From DASUPK01 sp963795665 (GTDB taxonomy: Bacteria > Actinomycetota > Thermoleophilia > Solirubrobacterales > 70-9), in the NCBI GenBank assembly GCA_963795665.1, contig CAWCIP010000014.1, positions 372,001 through 436,000 on the forward strand: a stretch of 64,000 nucleotides of DNA, read 5' to 3'. How positions within the stretch are numbered: position 1 is the first letter of the stretch; every line of letters begins with the position of its first letter. The notes below the pieces were generated by a model, which saw only the letters and a list, made by a program, of their open reading frames with translations, had not been told where the DNA came from and made no database searches. The position numbers were made by a program, and so were the translations under genes. This document shows positions 58,271 through 64,000 of this stretch, in pieces.

Positions 58271-58765
58271 ATGGCCAGCAAGACCAAGAGCAAGACCGAA
58301 GAGAAGACCGCAGTCACCACCAACGGCCGCAAGCCGTCCGAGCAGGCCTTGCAGGCCGTCGACGTCGCCGTCGGCGCCGTTCCCACGGTTGCCGAGGCCG
58401 TCCGCACCACCGCCGAGACATGGACGAACTCGGAGACCCGCTCGCAGGAGATCGACACGCTGCAGAAGCGCGTCCAGACCCTCCGCGATCCGAAGACCCG
58501 GACCACCGAGCTCGAGTCGCTCCGCGGCCGCCTCGGATCAGAGCTCGAGAAGGCCGAGACCAAGGGCGGCGACGTCCGGCGTCAGGTCACCGAGCAGCTG
58601 ATCGGCCAGGCTCGCAAGGCGCGTGAGCGCGTCGAGCCGGTCTACCGCGACCGGGTCGAGCCCGTGTATCGCCAGCGGGTCGAGCCCGTCGTCAAGGAGC
58701 GCGTGGAGCCCATCTACCGGGACCGCGTCGAGCCGGCGGTGAAGAAGGTGCGCGAGCGCATCTAG
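58271..58765 (+). CDS. Octapeptide-repeat, charged helical protein of unknown function
   Basis: A 164-residue cytoplasmic protein. A Lys/Thr-rich start (SKTKSKTEEKTAVTT) is followed by a helical middle (DVAVGAVPTVAEAVRTTAET) and a coiled-coil-like region. It ends in five tandem 8-residue repeats near RVEPVYRD. The middle faintly recalls mycobacterial HbhA-type proteins, but I would not assign it. An SD-like AAGGGA lies 14 nt before the ATG and the upstream region is unusually AT-rich with repeats, suggesting a regulated, well-expressed gene. A strong terminator follows. Confidence 0.75.
   Translation: MASKTKSKTEEKTAVTTNGRKPSEQALQAVDVAVGAVPTVAEAVRTTAETWTNSETRSQEIDTLQKRVQTLRDPKTRTTELESLRGRLGSELEKAETKGGDVRRQVTEQLIGQARKARERVEPVYRDRVEPVYRQRVEPVVKERVEPIYRDRVEPAVKKVRERI
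58628..58747 (+). repeat. Five in-frame 24-bp tandem repeats
   Basis: Units start at 58628, 58652, 58676, 58700 and 58724. Each encodes Arg-Val-Glu-Pro, then four variable residues. Confidence 0.85.
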
Positions 58766-58853
58766 TCGCTTAGCCCGGGCCGCCCTCGAGAGGTGGCGCG
58801 CCCGGAGAAGCCCCTCACCATGTGAGTGGGAAGCAGCAACCTCTCCTCCCTCG

Positions 58854-58880
58854 AAAACCGGGCCCTCGTGGCCCGGTTTT
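58854..58880 (+). terminator. Rho-independent terminator
   Basis: AAAACCGGGCC and GGCCCGGTTTT form a perfect 11-bp stem with a 5-nt loop (CTCGT), ending in TTTT. It lies 88 nt after the repeat-protein stop and just before the mrp promoter. Confidence 0.85.
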
Positions 58881-58890
58881 CACGTCTGCG

Positions 58891-58896
58891 TACACT
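58891..58896 (+). promoter_or_regulatory. Putative -10 element of mrp
   Basis: TACACT 7 nt before the GTG at 58904 and right after a terminator, so the mrp start cannot lie upstream. Confidence 0.55.
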
Positions 58897-58903
58897 TCGA
58901 GGC

Positions 58904-60061
58904 GTGCCGACCAAGGAGCAGATAACCGAGAAGCTGACCCAGGTGATCGACCCGGAGCTCCGGCAATCGATCGTCGAGCTCGGGATGGTGCGCACGATCG
59001 ACATCCACGACGACGGGCGTGTTGACGTGGTCGTCTCCCTGACGACGCCTGGCTGCCCGATCCGCTCGCACTTCCAGCAGGCCGTCGCGAAGCACGTCTC
59101 CGAGCTGGAGGGGGTCAACAAGGTCGAGGTCGGCTTCGACGTCCTCTCCGACAGCGAGAAGTCCGGCCTGCAGCAGAAGCTCGGCCGCGCCAAGCTCCCG
59201 GAGGGAGCTTTGGCCCAGGTCAAGAACGTGATCTGCGTCGCCTCCGGCAAGGGTGGCGTCGGCAAGTCCACGATGACCGCGAACCTCGCCGCTGCGCTGG
59301 TCGCCGACGGTCACAAGGCCGGTGCGCTGGACTGTGACGTGTACGGCTATTCGATCCCCCGGATGCTGGGGATCAACCGGAAGCCCGACGTATCGCCGGA
59401 GCGCAAGATCATCCCGCCCGTCTCGCCGTCCGGACCCACGGTGATGTCGATCGGCTTCTTCGTCGAGGAGAACGCCGCCGTCGTCTGGCGCGGGCCGATG
59501 CTTCACAAGGCCATCCAGCAGTTCCTCGAGGACGTCGCCTGGGACGAGCTGGACTACCTCCTGCTCGACCTCCCGCCCGGGACCGGCGACGTCTCCATGA
59601 CGCTGGCCCAGCTCCTTCCCCAGGCGAAGATCGTGATCGTCACCACGCCGCAGCCGGCAGCCCAGAGCGTCGCTCGCCGCGCTGCCGAGATGGCCGCCAA
59701 GGTGGATCTCGAGGTGCTCGGGGTGATCGAGAACATGTCCGCCTTCACGGGTGCCGACGGGGAGCGCGTGGCGATCTTCGGCGAGGGCGGAGGCCAGCTG
59801 CTCGCGGACGAGCTCGATGTCCCCCTGCTCGCCAAGGTGCCGCTCTCGGGCGAGCTGCGCGAGCACGCGGATGACGGGAACCCCCTCGTGATCGAGGACC
59901 CCGACGCACCCGCCTCGCAGATGATCCGCGAGGCCGCCCGCGGCATCGTCGCCTCCACGCCGGTCGCGCTCCCCCTCCTGGAGGGAGCGCAGGCAGTGCC
60001 GGCAGCAGCCGCTCCGAACGGCGGCGGGGTCAGCGGCACCGAGCTGCCGATGGTGCAGTAG
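58904..60061 (+). CDS. mrp: Mrp/ApbC family iron-sulfur carrier ATPase
   Basis: A 385-residue P-loop ATPase for iron-sulfur cluster transfer. An N-terminal MIP18/DUF59 domain (QVIDPELRQSIVELGMV; TTPGCPIRSHF) precedes the deviant Walker A GKGGVGKST (115-123), the LDCDVYGYSIPRMLG region and DLPPGTGDVSMTL. The usual C-x-x-C that binds the bridging cluster is missing: the region reads ENMSAFTGADGER (276-288). The tail is Ala/Pro-rich. GTG at 58904 is fixed by the upstream terminator and -10. Confidence 0.92.
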   Translation: MPTKEQITEKLTQVIDPELRQSIVELGMVRTIDIHDDGRVDVVVSLTTPGCPIRSHFQQAVAKHVSELEGVNKVEVGFDVLSDSEKSGLQQKLGRAKLPEGALAQVKNVICVASGKGGVGKSTMTANLAAALVADGHKAGALDCDVYGYSIPRMLGINRKPDVSPERKIIPPVSPSGPTVMSIGFFVEENAAVVWRGPMLHKAIQQFLEDVAWDELDYLLLDLPPGTGDVSMTLAQLLPQAKIVIVTTPQPAAQSVARRAAEMAAKVDLEVLGVIENMSAFTGADGERVAIFGEGGGQLLADELDVPLLAKVPLSGELREHADDGNPLVIEDPDAPASQMIREAARGIVASTPVALPLLEGAQAVPAAAAPNGGGVSGTELPMVQ

Positions 60062-60064
60062 GCC

Positions 60065-61276
60065 TTGGCCACCCGCTGGCGGGCGACCGCGGCGGCCCTC
60101 ATCTGCGCATTTCATCTGGCGGTCTTCGTGCCGACGATCGGCGACTGGTCATCGATCCTGATCAACGACTTCGCCCCTCAGGCTCAGGCGATCAAGGGCG
60201 GAGACCTCCCCTATCGCGATCAGGGCATCGAGTACCCGCCCCTCTCTGTTCCGGTCCTGATCGCTCCGATCTATCTCGACGACAGCACGCAGGGGTTCGT
60301 CGACGGCTTCATGTGGGAGATGCTGGCGTTCGATCTCGCGATCGTCGTCCTGATCGCGTTCGCGCTGCCCGGCGATACGAGGCAGGTGCTCTCGGCTCTC
60401 GGGATCTACACGGTCGGCCTGGTGATCCTCTCCGATGTGGTGCTCGACCCCTCGCTGATCGACACCGGGCCGCTGGTGCTCAGCCGGTTCGACATCGTTC
60501 CCGCGCTCTTCGTGCTGGCCGCGATCCTGGCTCGCGATCGCGGCCGCTCGGCGACCTGGTCGGGACTCCTGTCGGTCGGGGTGGCCATCAAGGCCTTCCC
60601 GCTGTTCCTCTACCCGGCGCTGTTGCGCGGCGAGAGGAACCTGCGGGGGGTGATCGTCGCCGGCGCGATCCCGCTGCTGCTCTGCGCGGCGGCAGTCGTC
60701 GTGATGGGCGATGAGTTCGGTTCGGCGATCACCTACCACACCGATCGTGCGCTGCAGGTGGAGGCCTTCGCCGCCAGCCCATTTGAGGTCGCCCACGCGC
60801 TGGGGTCCTCCGGCGTCGCGACGGTGACCGGACATGGCGGATTCGAGCTCTCGGCGTCGGGCGCCGACGCGGCGCGCTGGCTCTCCGTGGCGATCGGGGC
60901 GATCGGCTACCTGGTGCTGGTGTGGGCCGGCTGGCGCTCGGAGGTTTCCAACTTCAAGCTGGCGACGGCGCTGGTGACCGTGCTGGTCGTATTCGCGCCC
61001 GTGCTCTCCCCGCAATTCCTGCTCTGGATCCTGCCGGTTTCGGCCTGCGCGTACGGACTCGGCAAGGAGAACCTCGTCCTGCTCGTGGCCATCCTCCTGA
61101 CGCAGATCACGCTGCAGAACTACGACGGCGTGGATTCCCTGACGGGCGCGTTCGTCTGGCCCCTGGCGGCCAGAAACGCCTCTCTGCTCGCCTACCTGTG
61201 GATCGTCAGCGAGCCGGTGCTCGGTGCCGCGCGGGAGAGCGGCAGCCTGGGCCTGCCGGCCCGTTCGCCCGGCTAG
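60065..61276 (+). CDS. Polyprenyl-phosphate-mannose-type membrane glycosyltransferase (GT87-like)
   Basis: A 403-residue polytopic membrane protein with ten or more hydrophobic segments. An early acidic extracytoplasmic loop (INDFAPQAQAIKGGDLPYRD, with YPPLSVPVL) and the late SPQFLLWILPVSA segment are typical of GT87 (DUF2029) alpha-mannosyltransferases. They use polyprenyl-phosphate-mannose, so the GT2 enzyme at 42381 could feed it. The TTG start lies 3 nt after the mrp stop; an internal start is possible. Confidence 0.78.
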   Translation: MATRWRATAAALICAFHLAVFVPTIGDWSSILINDFAPQAQAIKGGDLPYRDQGIEYPPLSVPVLIAPIYLDDSTQGFVDGFMWEMLAFDLAIVVLIAFALPGDTRQVLSALGIYTVGLVILSDVVLDPSLIDTGPLVLSRFDIVPALFVLAAILARDRGRSATWSGLLSVGVAIKAFPLFLYPALLRGERNLRGVIVAGAIPLLLCAAAVVVMGDEFGSAITYHTDRALQVEAFAASPFEVAHALGSSGVATVTGHGGFELSASGADAARWLSVAIGAIGYLVLVWAGWRSEVSNFKLATALVTVLVVFAPVLSPQFLLWILPVSACAYGLGKENLVLLVAILLTQITLQNYDGVDSLTGAFVWPLAARNASLLAYLWIVSEPVLGAARESGSLGLPARSPG

Positions 61277-61282
61277 CTCGGC

Positions 61283-61843
61283 TCAGTGGTGGTAGCCGAA
61301 GTGCGCCACCCAGATCGCGACGCCGTGATGCCCGCGGAACTTGCCGTCGACCACGCTGATGCCGACGTCGTCGAAGCTGGGGGTGAGGAGCACGGATCGA
61401 TGCATGTCGGAGTTGAGCCAGGCGCTCATCGCGTTCCGCACGGTTCCCAGCCTTCGCTGTCCGAACTCCAGGTTCTCGCCTACGCCGTAGGTGCCCCGCA
61501 TGAACCCGACCCGCCTGAACCAGTAGAAAGCGTCCCGCCCGCAAGCCTCGTGGCTGAATTGATGGCAGCGCCTGATGTCGCGCGCCTTCCTGTGCGAGGA
61601 GACGCGAAGCTTCTTCGTCGAATGAAGGGGCTTGAGGCCCTTCTGGGTACGCGCCCAATTGTGCATGCACACCATGGTCTGCTCCTGCGCGGCAATCGGC
61701 AAAGCTGGATCCGACTGACCCGGGCACGCCGACTCGGGAGCCAGGAGGTTGTCCCAGGGTCCCGATGCGCTCGCGGCGGCCGGTGCCAGGAAGATCGCGC
61801 AGGCGACGGTCGCCAGGGCAATTCTCGGTAGCTTCCGTGCCAT
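61283..61843 (-). CDS. Secreted CAP-domain (SCP/PR1-like) protein
   Basis: A 186-residue exported CAP protein. The signal peptide is IALATVACAIFLAPAAASA. The CAP core runs from MVCMHNWARTQKGLKPL through FSHEACGRDAFYWF, GVGENLEFGQ, MSAWLNSDMHRSVLLTPSFDDVG and the ending AIWVAHFGYHH, with conserved His and Glu residues. Four Cys suggest disulfides. CAP proteins bind or cleave various ligands; the role is unknown. ATG at 61843 precedes the signal peptide. Confidence 0.85.
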   Translation of the reverse strand: MARKLPRIALATVACAIFLAPAAASASGPWDNLLAPESACPGQSDPALPIAAQEQTMVCMHNWARTQKGLKPLHSTKKLRVSSHRKARDIRRCHQFSHEACGRDAFYWFRRVGFMRGTYGVGENLEFGQRRLGTVRNAMSAWLNSDMHRSVLLTPSFDDVGISVVDGKFRGHHGVAIWVAHFGYHH

Positions 61844-62046
61844 CCCCGGCCCGATCGGCTCGAATGCCGGTCCAGGCAAGTATTCGGCCGGCTCTAGCCG
61901 AATGTTCCAAAGCTATGCAGCGAATGCAGCCGCTACCGGGGTAGCCGGGGGCGCGAAAACACGCCGCGCCAGGCGTGAGCGGCCACATCGAGACGCGTCC
62001 AAGAACGTCCAGCGGGACGAGCGCTCAGGAGGCGTCGACCGGGTCC

Positions 62047-62316
62047 CTATGAGGCGTTGGACTTGTAGTACTCGAGGTTGATCTGCGTGTACTTGGACCA
62101 CTCCTCGGGGAGCTGGTCCTCGGCAAAGCAGGCGTCGACGGGGCAGGCCTCGACGCAGGCGTCGCAGTCGATGCACTCGTCCGGGTCGATGAAGAGCTGC
62201 TGGACGTTGTCGTAGTCGGGTTCGTCCGGGGTCGGATGGATGCAGTCGACGGGGCAGACCTCGACGCAGGAGTTGTCCTTCTCGCCGATGCAGGGCTCCG
62301 CGATGACGTATGCCAA
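62047..62316 (-). CDS. fdxA: Ferredoxin with 3Fe-4S/4Fe-4S clusters (FdxA-like)
   Basis: An 89-residue electron carrier. The first cluster motif is CIGEKDNSCVEVCPVDCIH and the second is CIDCDACVEACPVDACF; together they match actinobacterial seven-iron ferredoxins. The start is TTG at 62316 with an AAAGGA SD about 10 nt upstream. It is probably the low-potential donor to P450s or oxidoreductases. Confidence 0.92.
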   Translation of the reverse strand: MAYVIAEPCIGEKDNSCVEVCPVDCIHPTPDEPDYDNVQQLFIDPDECIDCDACVEACPVDACFAEDQLPEEWSKYTQINLEYYKSNAS

Positions 62317-62516
62317 GGCGCCTATTCCTTTCCGGAGTCGTAGTTGCGATTGCGGCGCCCCTGGGGCGCCGCTGGACGCGACATTCTAGCGGCGACCAGG
62401 CCGCCCGCTTTCTGGAGCGGAGGGCGAAGCCCGGAGCGACTTCTGTTGGGCGGCCGCTCGTCGCCGCGACCTGATGGCGAAGCCGTCAAGAGCGGTGGCG
62501 TCACTCGGGCGGTGGT

Positions 62517-62522
62517 TACAGT
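62517..62522 (+). promoter_or_regulatory. Putative -10 element of 62529 epimerase gene
   Basis: TACAGT 6 nt before the GTG at 62529. Confidence 0.5.
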
Positions 62523-62528
62523 GGCGGC

Positions 62529-63425
62529 GTGATCCTCCTCACAGGAGCAACGGGCGTGGTCGGCGGCGAGCTCCTGCCGGCGCTGCTCGCAGCGGGCCAC
62601 GAGCTCCGGGCCCTGGTCCGAGATCCGAGGAAGCTCGGGGAGCATCGGGTCGACGTCCAGATCGCGCTTGGGGACCTCCGGGACCCGCTTTCGATGCGCC
62701 ATGCGATGCGCGGCGTCGACACCGTGATCCACCTGGCCGCCACGATTCGCGACCAGCCCGGAGGCACCATCGAGGAGCTCAACGGGCTGGCGACGATCCG
62801 TCTGCTGCGCTCCGCGGAGCGCGTGGGCGCCTCTCGCTTCGTCTTCTTCTCCGCGATGGGAGCGACGGGGTTCCAGAGAACGCGGTTCTTCCGCTCCAAG
62901 GCGCTGGGCGAGCACGCGATCCTGGATTCGCCGCTCGAGGCGACCGTGTTCGCGCCATCGATCGTCTACCGGCCCGGGGATCCCTGGATCACCCTGCTGC
63001 AGCGCCTCTCGCTGCTGCCCGCGTTGCCGGTGTCGGGCTCGGGGGAGGCGCGATACCAGCCGATCTGGGCTCGCGACGTCGCGGCCTGCGTTGTCGCCGC
63101 GCTCGCCGACGGGAAGCCCAAGGCGCGGGGTGGGGCGAACGGCCGCTTTGAGCTCGCCGGTCCGGAGGTGCTCTCCTACGACGACATGGTCGAGCGGGTC
63201 CTGGAGGCGAGCGGGCGCCGTCGCCCCCTCGTCCACGTGCCGGTGCCATTGGTGCGGACCGGCCTTCGGGCTCTGGAGCTCGTCGTCGGCCCGTCGGTGT
63301 TCGCCACCTGGGAGGAGGCGGAGCTGATGGAGGTGCCGATGACCAGCGAGTACGGCACGGCCGACGCGGAGCAGCTCGGCGTGGAGCCCCGGTCGATGGG
63401 CGCGGTCCTCGGGACGCAGTCCTAG
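62529..63425 (+). CDS. NAD(P)-dependent epimerase/NmrA-like SDR protein
   Basis: A 298-residue atypical short-chain dehydrogenase. The nucleotide site is ILLTGATGVVGGELLPALLA, followed by ALVRDPRKL, GDLRDPLSMRHAM, VIHLAATIRD and FVFFSAMGA. The canonical YxxxK is absent (FFRSKALGE keeps only the Lys). This resembles the NDUFA9/complex-I-associated or NmrA-type proteins. The ligand is unknown. The stop overlaps the convergent small membrane-protein stop. Confidence 0.82.
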   Translation: MILLTGATGVVGGELLPALLAAGHELRALVRDPRKLGEHRVDVQIALGDLRDPLSMRHAMRGVDTVIHLAATIRDQPGGTIEELNGLATIRLLRSAERVGASRFVFFSAMGATGFQRTRFFRSKALGEHAILDSPLEATVFAPSIVYRPGDPWITLLQRLSLLPALPVSGSGEARYQPIWARDVAACVVAALADGKPKARGGANGRFELAGPEVLSYDDMVERVLEASGRRRPLVHVPVPLVRTGLRALELVVGPSVFATWEEAELMEVPMTSEYGTADAEQLGVEPRSMGAVLGTQS

Positions 63426-63673
63426 CCGCGGCGCACGCGGTCGACCGCGAGCAGCGCGACTCCGACTACGAGTTCGAGGATCCCGCCGACCAGCGACGTG
63501 TAGCGGACGGCATCGACCGTTCCGCTCGACGGCTCATCCGGGACGTCGAGCCCGGAGAGCAGGTGGTGGTAGAGCCAGCGGTAGAGGTCTTCGGGCGCCC
63601 CGAGGAAGTGCAGGGCCAGCGTCACCGCCGAGCCGGCGATCAGGAGAAGGCCCGCGAGCCGGAGCTTCGTCAC
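63422..63673 (-). CDS. Small two-pass membrane protein of unknown function
   Basis: An 83-residue protein with two hydrophobic segments (about residues 6-25 and 60-77), separated by a loop with DVPDEPSSGTVD. I recognise no family. The start is GTG at 63673. It is downstream of groL on the same strand but separated by a strong terminator, so it probably has its own promoter or depends on read-through. Confidence 0.6.
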   Translation of the reverse strand: MTKLRLAGLLLIAGSAVTLALHFLGAPEDLYRWLYHHLLSGLDVPDEPSSGTVDAVRYTSLVGGILELVVGVALLAVDRVRRG

Positions 63674-63688
63674 CGGCCCAGAAAAGCA

Positions 63689-63714
63689 AGAGGCCCGGCG
63701 TCAGCCGGGCCTCT
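63689..63714 (-). terminator. Rho-independent terminator of groL
   Basis: AGAGGCCCGGC and GCCGGGCCTCT form an 11-bp perfect stem with a GTCA loop. On the minus strand it is followed by TTGCTTTTC. It lies 34 nt after the groL stop. Confidence 0.8.
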
Positions 63715-63748
63715 CGAACACACTCGCCTGTTGCGGCAAGCGTAGTCC

Positions 63749-64000
63749 TTACATCATCCCGCCCATGTCGGGCATGCCTCCACCGCCGGGCATGGCGCCG
63801 GCGCCCTCCTTCTCGGGCGGCTCGGCGACGATCGCCTCAGTGGTGAGGATGTTCTTCGCGATCGAGGCCGCGTTCTGCAGCGCCGAGCGGGTGACCATCG
63901 TCGGGTCGATGACGCCGGCGGCGATCAGGTCGCCGTACTCGCCATCGGCCGCGTTGAGGCCCTCGCCGGCCTTCAGGCCGCGGACCTTCTCGACGACCAC
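63749..64000 (-). CDS. groL: Chaperonin GroEL, C-terminal fragment (cut by window edge)
   Basis: The last 83 residues of a 60-kDa chaperonin, which folds proteins in an ATP-driven ring. The fragment covers GEYGDLIAAGVIDPTMVTRS and ALQNAASIAKNILTTEAIVAE. It ends in the Gly/Met-rich flexible tail GGGGMPDMGGMM. The 5' part lies beyond the right edge, so the start is not visible. No groES can be seen here. Confidence 0.96.
   Translation of the reverse strand: MVVEKVRGLKAGEGLNAADGEYGDLIAAGVIDPTMVTRSALQNAASIAKNILTTEAIVAEPPEKEGAGAMPGGGGMPDMGGMM

Noticed and set aside
58628..58747. 24-bp repeats considered as a CRISPR or noncoding repeat
   Set aside because: In frame, spacerless and coding for an octapeptide repeat.
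58826..58903. Upstream ATG start for mrp at 58826
   Set aside because: It would place the start before a strong terminator hairpin; the GTG at 58904 has a -10 at 7 nt and matches the family start.

Overview
The window is a very GC-rich stretch of bacterial chromosome. It is densely packed with housekeeping genes on both strands. I see no insertion sequences, phage genes, CRISPR array, tRNA or rRNA. The gene content fits a high-GC actinomycete. Pointers include an actinobacterial-type FumC, a DUF2342 metalloprotease, PAC2, DUF1385, fdxA, and secreted proteins opening with a hydrophobic ALLALFVALGGSAYA-type segment that I associate with Thermoleophilia (Solirubrobacterales). The class-level placement is inference from gene families, not from a marker-gene tree.

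Layout. 0-5 kb: slipin/NfeD membrane pair, a TlpA-like lipoprotein, an SF2 helicase with an acidic insert, and a hotdog thioesterase. 5-13 kb: a leftward, largely overlapping operon ccmA-ccmB-ccmC-ccmD-hemA-hemC-cobA/hemD, followed by a SAM hydrolase and birA. It couples haem export for cytochrome c maturation to the tetrapyrrole pathway. 13-26 kb: a secreted repeat protein, aldehyde dehydrogenase, rarA, chromate transporter, M20 peptidase, DUF1385, methylmalonyl-CoA epimerase, a methyltransferase, a BtrH-like protein, PAP2 and ychF. 26-36 kb: a methylthioadenosine salvage pair, an AttH/CrtC-like protein, aldo-keto reductase, SpoIID protein, a second aldehyde dehydrogenase, fumC, and MarR, AraC and VOC genes. 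36-45 kb: ileS, a HAD phosphatase, RidA, trxA, polyprenol-phosphate mannosyltransferase and PHP-type PolX. 45-53 kb: a TetR/DHA2 efflux pair, otsB, a split TSUP transporter, YhaM-like nuclease, PAC2, and an SMR/TetR efflux pair. 53-64 kb: a RecB-like helicase-nuclease with a degenerate ATPase site, an inositol-phosphatase-like gene, DUF2342, an octapeptide-repeat protein, mrp, a GT87-like enzyme, a CAP-domain protein, ferredoxin, an epimerase and the 3' end of groL.

Three patterns run across the window. First, about twenty genes on both strands have a TANNNT-like hexamer only 6-8 nt before the start codon, the arrangement expected of leaderless mRNAs. These hexamers also settle several start sites. 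Second, both drug-efflux/TetR loci carry paired palindromes in the control region that look like repressor operators. Third, at least six single-base indels interrupt four otherwise conserved genes between 7.0 and 25.5 kb, and I found none to the right of that. This looks more like local sequence error than gene decay.

Starts were chosen from hexamers, Shine-Dalgarno (SD) matches, overlaps and family alignment by eye. Membrane segments, motifs and family names are by inspection only, since no database search was possible.
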